The notes under the pieces were generated by a model. It was not told the origin of the DNA and did not search any database. It saw only the letters and a program-made list of their open reading frames with translations. From contig NZ_SDWT01000002.1 in assembly GCF_004137255.1 (NCBI RefSeq), forward strand, positions 372,001 through 436,000: a DNA stretch of 64,000 nucleotides, read 5' to 3'. Positions 8,812-17,172 of this stretch are shown here, one piece after another; position 1 is the stretch's first letter; each line of letters opens with the position of its first letter. Both the position numbers and the translations under genes were made by a program. This DNA is from Nocardioides oleivorans (GTDB lineage: Bacteria > Actinomycetota > Actinomycetes > Propionibacteriales > Nocardioidaceae).

Positions 8812-9659
8812 TTCCGCTTGCGGAGCCGGGACAGGCTCCCGAGGACCTTGTGCGCCGCCTCGTCGGAGATGCCCAGCCGGCGCTTGACGCGGTCGTAGAC
8901 GTCCAGGACGGTCCGGTCCGCGGCGATCGCGGCCTTGCGGGTCCGGGTCTCCTCCGGGCGGGCCTGGTAGTTGGTGGCCTTGCGCACCGCGGACTCCTCC
9001 TCGGTGAAGTAGTACATCGCCAGCGAGCGACGCGCCATGTCCGGCGGGCAGGTGAGCCCGTCGGGGTGGCCGTGGAAGGAGTCACCGGAGGTGGTGAACA
9101 CGAGCATCCGGTTGCCGGCAGGCGTGACTGTGCCCTGGCACGCCGTCATCTGCTGGTCCCACAGCTCGAGCTTGCCGCCCCAGTCGTCGTGCCACTCCTC
9201 GTTGAGGTAGAGCAGGATGTTGATCCGGCGCGCCCAGTTCTCGTGGGTGTGGTGGGTGGAGAAGTCCGCGTGGATGTTGAGGTGGCCGCCGCGCTTGGTC
9301 ATGTGCAGGCCGCCCCCGTCCATCGTGTAGTCGGGGATCAGGTCCGAGATCCCGGTCAGCTCCTCGAGGTAGGCGACGAACTCCGGGGAGCAGAACTCCC
9401 GGGCCACGGCCTGCAGCGAGTCGGCCCACGTGTCGGGCTGGGTGTTGGAGTACTTGGTCTCGTTGACGTGCGCGTAGGCCTTCCAGAACGCGTCGTCGAT
9501 CCCGGGGAAGCCGGCGACCGCCGACGCGAACGCCGGCTGGTGCAGCACGTCGTCGAGGACGATGTGCGGGAAGGGCTGGGCACTGCCGTAGGCCTCCGCG
9601 GCGCGGGGCAGGTCGGCGGTCAGGCGCGTCATGTCGACGAGCTGCAGGGCGGTCTCCAT
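8808..9659 (-). CDS. 2-oxoglutarate/Fe(II)-dependent oxygenase
   Basis: This 283-residue cupin-fold oxygenase (2OG-FeII_Oxy_3 type) carries an HxD iron motif, H130-A-D132 within GGHLNIHADF. The distal His lies in SFHGHPDG (H196 or H198), and a 2OG-anchoring Arg follows in MARRSLAMYYF (about R211). A long family-typical insertion precedes the HxD. Members of this class hydroxylate small molecules, sugars or protein side chains. Here the gene is coupled by GTGA to a large membrane protein and faces a GT2-methyltransferase gene, which suggests tailoring of a surface glycan or lipid-linked sugar. I chose ATG at 9659 (METALQLV); in-frame ATGs at 9668 and 9671 are possible alternatives, since no ribosome site discriminates. 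Confidence 0.85.
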   Translation of the reverse strand: METALQLVDMTRLTADLPRAAEAYGSAQPFPHIVLDDVLHQPAFASAVAGFPGIDDAFWKAYAHVNETKYSNTQPDTWADSLQAVAREFCSPEFVAYLEELTGISDLIPDYTMDGGGLHMTKRGGHLNIHADFSTHHTHENWARRINILLYLNEEWHDDWGGKLELWDQQMTACQGTVTPAGNRMLVFTTSGDSFHGHPDGLTCPPDMARRSLAMYYFTEEESAVRKATNYQARPEETRTRKAAIAADRTVLDVYDRVKRRLGISDEAAHKVLGSLSRLRKRK

Positions 9660-9769
9660 GGCGCGCATCATGCCATCTGGGACGACCCCCACGAGCGACT
9701 CCTCGACAACCGGTCGGGCGTGCCCACCGACTCCTCGGCGAACTGTGCGCGCGGATGCTACTGGCGGGT

Positions 9770-9775
9770 TACACT
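9770..9775 (+). promoter_or_regulatory. Candidate -10 (TACACT) for the GT2-methyltransferase operon
   Basis: TACACT sits 65 bp before the ATG at 9840, implying a roughly 55-nt leader that ends in the strong ribosome site GGAGGAGAG. No clear -35 box is seen. The 180-bp gap to the divergent oxygenase gene otherwise shows no recognisable element. Confidence 0.4.
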
Positions 9776-9839
9776 CGGCCGGTTCATGAGGCGTCCGTCA
9801 CGTGCCGGGGTGGTTCCCGGCGCTCTGGAGGAGAGATCG

Positions 9840-11312
9840 ATGTCAGCAGCCGAGGTGCTCAGCGACGCTCAGCCGGCGCACGACCGCGCGCCACGGGTCG
9901 GCGTCCTGGTCGTCGCCTACAACGCGGCCTCGACGCTGGAGCGCACGCTCTCCCGGCTCCCGGAGTCCTTCGCCCGCTCGGTCGACCACGTGATGGTCTG
10001 CGACGACGCGAGCCAGGACGACACCTACGAGATCGGCCTGCGCTTCCGCGACACCGCGTCGTTCCCGATCACCGTCGTCAAGCACGCGCGCAACCTCGGC
10101 TACGGCGGCAACCAGAAGGCCGGCTACCGGTGGGCCGTCGAGCACGGCCTCGACGTGGTCGTCCTCCTGCACGGTGACGGGCAGTACGCCCCCGAGTGCA
10201 TCGAGGACCTGGTCACCCCGCTGGTCAGGGGGGAGGCCGACGCGGTCTTCGGCTCGCGCATGCTCGAGAAGGGCGGGGCGATGGCCGGCGGGATGCCGGC
10301 CTACAAGTACGCCGGCAACAAGATCCTCACCGGCTTCCAGAACGCCCTCACCGGCCAGCACCTCTCCGAGTGGCACTCGGGCTACCGCGCCTACCGCACC
10401 GACGCCCTCACCGACCTCGACCTCGCGTCGTACTCCGACGACTTCGACTTCGACACCGAGATCATCCTGGGACTGGTGCGAGCCGGCAAGCGGATCGCCG
10501 AGGTGCCGATCCCCACCTACTACGGCGACGAGATCTGCTACGTCAACGGCATGAAGTACGCCCGCGACGTGACCGCGGACGTCGTGCGGCACTGGGCCAG
10601 CGAGCGCGGCTTCGGCGGGGGCGTCGCCTCCACCGAGACCGACCTCTACGCGCTCAAGGCGACGGGCTCCCACGGGGTGCTGATCGAGTGGCTGCAGGGA
10701 CGCGAGCCCTCCCGCGTCCTCGACGCCGGGTGCTTCGACGGCCGCTTCGCCGACCTCGCGCGCCGCGCCGGTCACCACGTGACCGGCCTCGACCGGCTCA
10801 AGCACGACGGCGTCGCGGACCGCGTCGACTCGTTCATCGAGGCCGACCTCAACCAGCCCCTCCCCGCGACCATCGGCGCGGAGTACGACGTCGTGGTCGC
10901 CGGCGACATCCTCGAGCACGTCGTGGAGCCGCAGCAGCTCCTCGAGGACCTGGTCTCCAAGCTCGTGCCCGGCGGCGAGATCCTCGTCTCGGTCCCGAAC
11001 TTCGGTCACTGGTACCCCCGCGGCCGCATCGCCGTCGGCAAGTTCGACTACGACCAGCGCGGGCCGCTCGACCGTGGCCACGTGCGGTTCTTCACCCGCA
11101 CCACCATCGAGCGGCTCTTCGCCGACTGCGGCCTCCGGGTCCTCGAGCACCAGACCGTCGGCACGCCGTTCGAGTCCGTCGTCGACGGCCCCGAGGCGCC
11201 GCCCACCCGCAAGCAGCTGGTGCGGGGCGTCACCCGCGTGGACCGGGCGATGGTGAGGGCGTGGCCGCGACTCTTCGGCTACCAGTTCCTCTACCGCCTG
11301 GAGGTGGCGTGA
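9840..11312 (+). CDS. Bifunctional GT2 glycosyltransferase - class I methyltransferase fusion
   Basis: This 490-residue protein has two enzymes in one chain. Residues 18-255 are a family-2 glycosyltransferase (GVLVVAYNAASTLERTL; DD at 55-56; HGDGQYAPE with D113; an EWHSGYRAYR acceptor-side motif), closest in style to dolichol/polyprenyl-phosphate sugar transferases. Residues 280-480 are a SAM methyltransferase (VLDAGCFDGRFADLAR motif I at 293-308; AGDILEHVVEPQ; VPGGEILVSVPNFGHW). It has no membrane segments, so it is predicted to be cytoplasmic and to build and methylate one precursor. The start ATG at 9840 has GGAGGAGAG upstream. It is coupled by GTGA to the next membrane protein. The substrate is unknown. 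Confidence 0.9.
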   Translation: MSAAEVLSDAQPAHDRAPRVGVLVVAYNAASTLERTLSRLPESFARSVDHVMVCDDASQDDTYEIGLRFRDTASFPITVVKHARNLGYGGNQKAGYRWAVEHGLDVVVLLHGDGQYAPECIEDLVTPLVRGEADAVFGSRMLEKGGAMAGGMPAYKYAGNKILTGFQNALTGQHLSEWHSGYRAYRTDALTDLDLASYSDDFDFDTEIILGLVRAGKRIAEVPIPTYYGDEICYVNGMKYARDVTADVVRHWASERGFGGGVASTETDLYALKATGSHGVLIEWLQGREPSRVLDAGCFDGRFADLARRAGHHVTGLDRLKHDGVADRVDSFIEADLNQPLPATIGAEYDVVVAGDILEHVVEPQQLLEDLVSKLVPGGEILVSVPNFGHWYPRGRIAVGKFDYDQRGPLDRGHVRFFTRTTIERLFADCGLRVLEHQTVGTPFESVVDGPEAPPTRKQLVRGVTRVDRAMVRAWPRLFGYQFLYRLEVA

Positions 11313-13324
11313 CCGATCCCGACCATCGGCGCCGGGTCATCAGCACGTCCGCAGGGCTCACCCTCGGTGGCATCGTCCACCTCCTCATCCTCTTCAACGT
11401 CTCGCGCGACCTCGGGCGCACGGCCACGTCCGGGTTCTTCTCCGGCGTCTACGAGCTGCAGGCACGCGCCTTCCTCGACGGACGGATCGCGGTTCCCGAC
11501 GGCAGCATGGCCATCGAGGGCTTCATCCGCCACGGCGTGACCTACATGTACTTCCCGCCCTGGCCGGCGCTGCTCCGCCTGCCGGTGCTGATGACGACCC
11601 ACGAGTTCGACGGCCGCCTGACGCTCCTGTCGATGGGCCTGGCCTGGATCGTGTTCGTCGTCTTCGCCGCCAAGCTCGTGTGGTGGCTGCACGCGCGCAT
11701 CACGGCGCGCACCTCGGTCAGCCGCGGCGAGGCCGTCCTGGTCGCGTCCTTCCTGGCCGCGGCGAGCGGCGGCACCTTCATGACGTACGACGCCTCGCTG
11801 CCGTGGGTCTACCACGAGGTCTACGCGTGGGCGATCGCGGCGGCGCTCGGCGTCCTCTACTGGCTCCTGCGCGTGCTGACCGCTCCCGACTGGCACTCGG
11901 CGCGGTGGCTGGGAGTCTTCTGCTTCATGGCCATCGGCACCCGCGCCACGGCCGGCTGGGCCCTCTGCCTCACGGTGATCGCGGTCGCGGCCTGGTTCGG
12001 CATCCGGCGGTCGACGCCCGCGCGGCGGCAGGTGTGGTGGGCGATCCTCCTGGCCGGGCTCGTCCCCCTGGCCCTGTCGATCGCCTACAACCTGCACAAG
12101 TTCGACCACGTCTACATGTTCCCGCTCCAGGACCAGGTCTGGACGCAGGTCAACGCGCACCGGCGCGAGGCCCTCGCCGCCAACGGCGGGTCCATCACCG
12201 GGCTGCAGTTCTTCCCGACGGCGTTCCACGCCTACCTCTGGCCGAGCGGCATCCGCTTCGTCGACTACTTCCCGTGGATCACCCTGCCGGCCCGGCCGCC
12301 GGAGGCCCTCGCCGGCGCGTTCGTCGACCAGGCCTACCGCACCGGGAGCGCGACGGCCTTCATGCCGCTGTTCATGCTGCTCCAGGTCGTCTCCACGGTC
12401 GTGGTGTTCCGCCCCGGGGCGTCGGCTCGGCTCCGGGTGCTGCGGGTCCCGATGATCGCGGCCGTGCTGATCACCGGTGGCGTGATGGCCTACGGCTACT
12501 TCGCCGCGCGCTACGCCAGCGAGTTCGTCCCCGCGCTCGTGCTGGGTGGCGCCATCGGGACGGTGCTGGTCGCCGACCGGCTCCGCGGCCGTCGGGTGTT
12601 CCCGGCGGTCGCCGTGGGCATGGCCGTGCTCGCCACCTTCTCGATCGTCGCGCAGCTCTCGATCGGGCTGAGCGCGGCCGCGACCAGCGCCCGCGGCGCC
12701 GACCTCGAGCGCTACGTCCGCTGGCAGCAGAGCCTGTCGCCCGACGCCCAGGCGCGGCTCGTCACGTTCTCCGACTCCCTCGCCGACGACGGCGAGACCG
12801 ACGAGCTCCGGATCGCCGGCGACTGCGACGCGCTCTACCTCAACACCGGCGACGCCTACGAGCCGTGGACCACGATCCAGTCGCGCGGCGAGGCCGCGAG
12901 GATCCGCCCGGACGGTCGGCTGCGTCCCGGACGGGTCCCCCTGTTCCGCATCGCCGGCACGGGTGACACCGCCGTCCTCGAGGTCACCGATGAGCGCCAG
13001 CTGCGGTTCGTCCTGACCGGGGAGGACGGCGAGTACGGCGCCAACACGTTCGACTTCCCGCCCAACGGCTACGCCGACCTCAACCTGCGCAACCTCACCC
13101 AGTTCGGCTTCTACGAGATCACGGCCGTGCCGTCAGGCCCGGTCGGCTTCCTGCGCTCGACCCGCACCGACGACGACTGGCACACCTGGCCGGCGCGACT
13201 GGAGTGGCTGGGCAACGATTCCGCGGCCCGCAGGGTCGGCGTGAGCCTCGAGCACCTGACCGGTCTCGACATGCCACTGTGCAGCGAGCTCGCGCAACAG
13301 GCCGGCGCGGGCGACGGAGCCTGA
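11309..13324 (+). CDS. Large polytopic membrane protein with C-terminal extracytoplasmic domain
   Basis: This is a 671-residue protein with about ten hydrophobic helices in residues 15-430, then a soluble region of about 230 residues (from ATSARGADLERYVRW) containing YLNTGDAYEPW and a beta-rich tail. The first extracytoplasmic loop (FFSGVYELQARAFLDGRI) and the YMYFPPWPALLRLP segment recall GT-C type glycosyltransferases or related membrane sugar enzymes, but I cannot name a family. The GTG start overlaps the GT2-methyltransferase stop as GTGA, and the next gene (GT4) begins 4 bp after its stop, so these three form a transcriptional unit likely devoted to one surface glycan. The layout resembles the protein at 7108-8811: helices first, a soluble domain last. 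Confidence 0.77.
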   Translation: MTDPDHRRRVISTSAGLTLGGIVHLLILFNVSRDLGRTATSGFFSGVYELQARAFLDGRIAVPDGSMAIEGFIRHGVTYMYFPPWPALLRLPVLMTTHEFDGRLTLLSMGLAWIVFVVFAAKLVWWLHARITARTSVSRGEAVLVASFLAAASGGTFMTYDASLPWVYHEVYAWAIAAALGVLYWLLRVLTAPDWHSARWLGVFCFMAIGTRATAGWALCLTVIAVAAWFGIRRSTPARRQVWWAILLAGLVPLALSIAYNLHKFDHVYMFPLQDQVWTQVNAHRREALAANGGSITGLQFFPTAFHAYLWPSGIRFVDYFPWITLPARPPEALAGAFVDQAYRTGSATAFMPLFMLLQVVSTVVVFRPGASARLRVLRVPMIAAVLITGGVMAYGYFAARYASEFVPALVLGGAIGTVLVADRLRGRRVFPAVAVGMAVLATFSIVAQLSIGLSAAATSARGADLERYVRWQQSLSPDAQARLVTFSDSLADDGETDELRIAGDCDALYLNTGDAYEPWTTIQSRGEAARIRPDGRLRPGRVPLFRIAGTGDTAVLEVTDERQLRFVLTGEDGEYGANTFDFPPNGYADLNLRNLTQFGFYEITAVPSGPVGFLRSTRTDDDWHTWPARLEWLGNDSAARRVGVSLEHLTGLDMPLCSELAQQAGAGDGA

Positions 13325-13328
13325 TCCC

Positions 13329-14441
13329 GTGCGCATCGCCTTCTTGACGTGGCGCGACACCACGCACCCCGACGGCGGCGGGTCGGAGGTCTTCGTCGAG
13401 TCCGTCGGGCGCGAGCTGGCCCGGCGCGGGCACCACGTGACGCTGCTCTGCGCACGTCACCCCGGCGCAGCTGCGCGGGAGGAGCGCGACGGCGTACACC
13501 TGCTGCGCGTGGGCGGTCGGCTCACCGTCTACCTGCGGGGCCTCGCGTGGCTGGTGCGCCACCGCGGCGAGGTCGACGTCGTGGTCGACGTCGTCAACGG
13601 TCTCCCGTTCGCCTCACCGCTCGTGCGCCGGCGTGGGGTGGTCGCGCTGGTCCACCACGTGCACGCCGAGCAGTGGCGCATCATCTACCCGGGCCCGGCC
13701 GGCCGGGTCGGGTGGTTCGTCGAGAGCCGGCTCGTCCCGGTCCTCTACCGCGGTCGCCCGTTCCTCACCGTGTCGGACGCCTCAGCCCGTGACCTGGCCG
13801 CGATCGGCGTCGATCCCGGCTCGATCACCGTGGTGCGCAACGGACTGGCCGCGGTGCCGACGGAGGTGGCAGGTCCGCGCTCCGAGAGGCCCCACCTGGT
13901 CGTGCTCTCGCGCCTGGTGCCGCACAAGCAGATCGAGCACGCCTTCGAGGTCGTGCGTCGCCTGTCCGACGAGATCCCCGACCTCCACCTCGACGTGGTC
14001 GGCGACGGCTGGTGGCGCGAGCACCTCGTGGCCGCGGCCGCCGAGCACGGCGTGACCGGGCGGGTGACCTTCCACGGCCACACCGACGACGTCCGTCGCG
14101 ACGAGCTCCTCGCCGGTGCCCGTCTGATGCTGATGCCCTCGGTCAAGGAGGGATGGTGCCTGGCGATCACCGAGGCCGGGGCGCAGGGGACGCCGAGCAT
14201 CGCCTACCGGTCGGCCGGCGGCGTCACCGAGTCGATCCACGACGGGCGCACGGGCAGGTTGGTCGACGACCTCGACGAGATGGTCGCGGTCGTCCGCGAG
14301 CTGCTGGGTGACCCGGGCACGACTGCGGAGCTGGGTGCCGAGGCACACCAACTAGCCTCGACCCTCACGTGGGCGTCGTGCGCCGAGCGGGTCGAGGAGG
14401 TGCTCCGGACCAACGGAGCGCGGGGACCTCAGTCGCCGTAG
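13329..14441 (+). CDS. GT4-family glycosyltransferase
   Basis: This 370-residue GT-B enzyme has an N-terminal acceptor domain with the GGGSEVFVESVGRELARRGH loop and VDVVNGLPFASPL. The C-terminal nucleotide-sugar domain is Glycos_transf_1, with LSRLVPHKQIEHAFEVVRRL (donor-site Lys) and PSVKEGWCLAITEAGAQGTPSIAY, the E-x7-E pair of retaining GT4 enzymes. GTG at 13329 is taken as start, 4 bp after the preceding stop. It converges on a DUF2613 peptide gene and a 583-residue membrane protein. As I recall, mycobacteria have a similar convergent GT4 / about 580-residue membrane protein pair (Rv0225 and Rv0226c), so an arabinan- or mannan-type envelope role is plausible but not shown. Confidence 0.9.
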   Translation: MRIAFLTWRDTTHPDGGGSEVFVESVGRELARRGHHVTLLCARHPGAAAREERDGVHLLRVGGRLTVYLRGLAWLVRHRGEVDVVVDVVNGLPFASPLVRRRGVVALVHHVHAEQWRIIYPGPAGRVGWFVESRLVPVLYRGRPFLTVSDASARDLAAIGVDPGSITVVRNGLAAVPTEVAGPRSERPHLVVLSRLVPHKQIEHAFEVVRRLSDEIPDLHLDVVGDGWWREHLVAAAAEHGVTGRVTFHGHTDDVRRDELLAGARLMLMPSVKEGWCLAITEAGAQGTPSIAYRSAGGVTESIHDGRTGRLVDDLDEMVAVVRELLGDPGTTAELGAEAHQLASTLTWASCAERVEEVLRTNGARGPQSP

Positions 14442-14608
14442 ACCAGGATCTCCTGGCTGGCCGGGTTGGTCTCCGGGGCCTGGGTCTGGCTGAAGACGAG
14501 GCCGCCGAGGGCGCCACCGGCCACGATGGCCCCGACAGCGGTGGGGAGCAGGATCGAGGTGACGATGCCACCGATACCGCTTGCTGCACTGCCGCCGATC
14601 ACACTCAC
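14429..14608 (-). CDS. DUF2613-like small membrane peptide
   Basis: This 59-residue protein is mostly one hydrophobic, glycine/alanine-rich segment (about residues 13-38), followed by a short polar tail ending in ILVYGD. Small size, a single N-terminal helix and a C-terminal YGD ending are typical of the DUF2613 family of actinobacterial peptides; in mycobacteria one such gene lies beside the arabinosyltransferase gene aftD (recalled, not checked). The start is GTG at 14608 with GAGGGAGA upstream. The 3' end overlaps the convergent GT4 gene by 13 bp. The function is unknown; it could be a small partner of an envelope glycosyltransferase. Confidence 0.65.
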   Translation of the reverse strand: MSVIGGSAASGIGGIVTSILLPTAVGAIVAGGALGGLVFSQTQAPETNPASQEILVYGD

Positions 14609-14645
14609 GTGCTGTCTCCCTCTGACGAAGTTACCGAGCGTTAGG

Positions 14646-16397
14646 TTACATGACCCGGAGGTCCGCGTCCCGTTCTCGACGGGCCGACTTTCGTGTCGCG
14701 ACCCGGGCCCCGACCGCGGCTGTCGCCACCAGCAGCGCGAGCAGGTGCGCGGCCCACACCGCGAGCGCCCGGGAGCCCTGTTCGCCCGACGGGGACACGA
14801 CCGCATCCGGCACGCGGTAGAGCGCGGCGTGCTCCCCCTCGACGACCGGCTCGAGGCCGGTCAGGTCCAGCTGTCCGGCCTCGCGGTCGTCGGGGTAGAC
14901 GACCACCCAGGCCACGCCCAGCCCGGGCAGCACCTCGGCCGGCGGGCCGGCCTCCAGTGCCTGGCCGATCTGGGCGGCGAGGGTGCTCTCCCCCGGCACC
15001 AGCACCTGGCCGACCTGCAGCGAGTCGCTGGTGACCACGTCGGCGTCGAACATCCGGACCGCCGGGTCGGAGGCCGTCTGGCCCGGTCGGGTCCAGTCGT
15101 AGGCGCGGTAGGCCCGCCAGGGCAGCGTCACCACCACGCCCGGCTCCCCCGCGAGCCGGTCGGCCACCCGGGTGAGGTCCGCGGGGAAGCGCACCGGTGA
15201 CACGGTCGGCCAGGTCTGGAGGGTGGCGTCGGGCAGCACGACGACGGGGAGGGCCGCGAGGACGAGTGCCGCGACGGGTCGTGCGTCGCCCACCGGCACG
15301 GCGCGCCACAGCCGGGCTGCAGCCGCGCCGAAGGCCACGGAGACGAGCACGACGGCCGGCGCGAGGAGCTTCTGGGTGTCCCGGAGCAGCCCCGCCCCGG
15401 GGACGGTGTCGACGAGGTCCACGAGGAGGTCCTGTCCCCCGCCGGTCGCAGCGGCGAACGCGACCGCTGCCGGCGCTGCGGCGAGGACCACCCAGCGCAC
15501 GGTGTCGCCGCTCCCCCAGTGCCAGCGCAGGCCGCGGAGCCCGGCGACCAGCGCGAGCACGACGACCGCGGCGGCGACGAGGGCCAGCCCGGTCGTCCGG
15601 GACGCGGGCTCGGAGTACCCGTCCCATATCCCGCCCAGGCCGAGCATCGCCACGAGCGGGCCGAAGCGGGAGCCCGTGTCAGGGGCGAAGGCCGCCACAC
15701 CGGCACCGTCGGACACGTGGCCACCGGGCCCCGTGAGGGCAGCGGCCACCCACGGCGCCTGGAGAGCCAGTCCTGCCAGCACCGCGGGAGCGAGACGGGT
15801 CGTCCGGGGTGCCGTGGCCACGACGAGCGCCCCCACCGCCAGCAGGCCGCCCGTCGGGGTGAGGGACGCCAGCGCCGACCAGCCGACAGCGGCGGCCAGG
15901 TCGACCGCGCGTCCCTCGCGCCGCCAGCGCATCGCCGCCGCGACCAGCCACGGGAGCGCGGTGCACGCCAGCAGCAGCGCCCACTGCCCCAGCGCGAGCC
16001 GCTCGACGACGTACGCGTTCCAGACGGCGAAGCCCGACCCTGCCAGCTGGGCCAGCCGACCCAGCGGCGCGAGCAGGCGGGCGACGCCCCAGCCCAGCAG
16101 CGCGAGCAGGAGCGGCAGCACGATCCGGGCGAGCACTCCCCCGTCGACGACGTGCGTGAGCGCTGCCACGACGGAGTCGAGCGGCACCGCCCGCGGAGCC
16201 ACCTCGCCCAGGCCCCAGGTCGCGTCGTTGAACGGCTGGCGCGGGACGAAGACGAGGTCTCGGGCCAGCGGGTGCCCCGGGCGGACCAGCAGCGGCGCCA
16301 CCAGGACCACGGCCAGCGCGGCCGGCCACAGCAGGACGAGCCAGTCCTGCCAGTCACGACCTCCGCGACGACGCTGCGGGATCGGCGTCGGCACCAC
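14646..16397 (-). CDS. Polytopic membrane protein, possible envelope glycosyltransferase (Rv0226c-like)
   Basis: This 583-residue protein has about eleven hydrophobic helices over residues 15-400. A roughly 150-residue soluble region follows (RFPADLTRVADRLAGEPGVVVTLPW onward), then a final helix and a basic C-terminus. An acidic/aromatic loop follows the first helix (ARDLVFVPRQPFNDATWGLG), as in GT-C enzymes. It is not a full AftD, which is more than twice as long. Length and its tail-to-tail position against a GT4 gene match, from memory, Mycobacterium Rv0226c. The start is GTG at 16397, with an immediately preceding -10-like hexamer that overlaps the promoter of the divergent methyltransferase gene. 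Confidence 0.72.
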   Translation of the reverse strand: MVPTPIPQRRRGGRDWQDWLVLLWPAALAVVLVAPLLVRPGHPLARDLVFVPRQPFNDATWGLGEVAPRAVPLDSVVAALTHVVDGGVLARIVLPLLLALLGWGVARLLAPLGRLAQLAGSGFAVWNAYVVERLALGQWALLLACTALPWLVAAAMRWRREGRAVDLAAAVGWSALASLTPTGGLLAVGALVVATAPRTTRLAPAVLAGLALQAPWVAAALTGPGGHVSDGAGVAAFAPDTGSRFGPLVAMLGLGGIWDGYSEPASRTTGLALVAAAVVVLALVAGLRGLRWHWGSGDTVRWVVLAAAPAAVAFAAATGGGQDLLVDLVDTVPGAGLLRDTQKLLAPAVVLVSVAFGAAAARLWRAVPVGDARPVAALVLAALPVVVLPDATLQTWPTVSPVRFPADLTRVADRLAGEPGVVVTLPWRAYRAYDWTRPGQTASDPAVRMFDADVVTSDSLQVGQVLVPGESTLAAQIGQALEAGPPAEVLPGLGVAWVVVYPDDREAGQLDLTGLEPVVEGEHAALYRVPDAVVSPSGEQGSRALAVWAAHLLALLVATAAVGARVATRKSARRERDADLRVM

Positions 16398-16403
16398 CGC
16401 GCC

Positions 16404-16409
16404 AGCCTA
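16404..16409 (-). promoter_or_regulatory. Predicted leaderless -10 (TAGGCT), overlapping a divergent -10
   Basis: On the minus strand TAGGCT is followed by 6 bp and the GTG start at 16397. Its first two bases are shared with the plus-strand TATGCT of the opposite gene, so two RNA polymerases could not occupy both sites at once. Confidence 0.55.
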
Positions 16410-16413
16410 TGCT
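16408..16413 (+). promoter_or_regulatory. Predicted leaderless -10 (TATGCT), overlapping a divergent -10
   Basis: TATGCT, then 7 bp, then GTG at 16421. It supports 16421 as the real start of the methyltransferase gene rather than the ATG at 16409, which lies inside the hexamer itself. Confidence 0.55.
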
Positions 16414-16420
16414 GTGCCGC

Positions 16421-17128
16421 GTGCCAGACCCGGGCGAACCGCACCTCTCCTTCGACGACGCGTGGCGGGTGGCCGGAACGGTCGACGGCTGGCTCACCGA
16501 GGCGCAGGCCCGGGCGCTGTACGACGCCGCCCGCCGCGTCGCCCCGGCGACGGTCGTCGAGCTCGGCAGCCACCTCGGCCGCTCGACCATCGTCCTCGCC
16601 GCCGCCGGAGCGTCGGTCACCGCGATCGACCCCTTCCCCGACGACTGGCGCTACGGCCGGCCGGACACCGAGGAGCGCTTCCGGTCGCACCTGGCGCGGG
16701 CCGGCGTGGCGGACCGCGTCGACCTCCACGTCGCGATCAGCCGGGAGGTCCGCGACGGCTGGAGCGCACCGGTCCGGCTCGTCTACGTCGACGCGAAGCA
16801 CGACATGTGGTCGTGCCTCGACGACATGCGCTGGAGCCGGTTCCTCACGGCGGGCGACGCCTTCTTCGTCCACGACGCCTTCTCCTCCCTGGGTGTCACG
16901 CTGGCCGTGCTGCGCGACACGCTGACCACCGGGCGGCACACCTACATCGGGCGCACCGGGTCGCTCGCGCGCTTCGTGGTGGGTCGTCCCACCGCGGCGC
17001 AGCGGGCTCGGGTGCTCCGCGAGGTGCCGTGGTTCGTGCGCAACCTGGTCGTCAAGGTGCTGCTCCGCCTCCGGCTCCGCCCGGTCGCGCGCGTGCTCGG
17101 CCACCACGACACGGCCGACCCGTACTGA
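16421..17128 (+). CDS. Class I SAM-dependent methyltransferase (Methyltransf_24-like)
   Basis: This is a 235-residue predicted cytoplasmic enzyme. Motif I is VVELGSHLGRSTIVLAA (about residues 46-61), the following acidic strand is SVTAIDPFPDDW, and LVYVDAKHDMWSCLDDM is the metal/substrate-side motif seen in Methyltransf_24 enzymes, where Asp and His can bind a divalent metal. The C-terminal 60 residues are strongly basic. The family often methylates sugar hydroxyls in glycan and natural-product pathways, which fits the flippase genes directly downstream, but the substrate is not known. The start at GTG 16421 is chosen from the leaderless promoter geometry; an ATG 12 bp upstream is the alternative. 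Confidence 0.8.
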   Translation: MPDPGEPHLSFDDAWRVAGTVDGWLTEAQARALYDAARRVAPATVVELGSHLGRSTIVLAAAGASVTAIDPFPDDWRYGRPDTEERFRSHLARAGVADRVDLHVAISREVRDGWSAPVRLVYVDAKHDMWSCLDDMRWSRFLTAGDAFFVHDAFSSLGVTLAVLRDTLTTGRHTYIGRTGSLARFVVGRPTAAQRARVLREVPWFVRNLVVKVLLRLRLRPVARVLGHHDTADPY

Positions 17129-17159
17129 CTCCCCGTCCCGACGCCGTCCCGTCGGCACC

Positions 17160-17165
17160 TAGGAT
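17160..17165 (+). promoter_or_regulatory. Predicted leaderless -10 (TAGGAT) of the flippase pair
   Basis: TAGGAT, 7 bp, then GTG at 17173. It lies in the 44-bp gap after the methyltransferase gene, so the two flippase genes probably have their own transcript. Confidence 0.5.
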
Positions 17166-17172
17166 CACGCAG

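Noticed and set aside
8850..9839. N-terminal extension of the GT2-methyltransferase frame back to 8850
   Set aside because: It runs antisense through the oxygenase gene. A strong ribosome site and ATG at 9840 mark the true start, and the GT2 domain begins right after it.
9660..9839. Extra small gene in the 180-bp gap between oxygenase and GT2 genes
   Set aside because: No ORF with a plausible start and ribosome site; only a candidate -10 and the GT2 ribosome site are seen.
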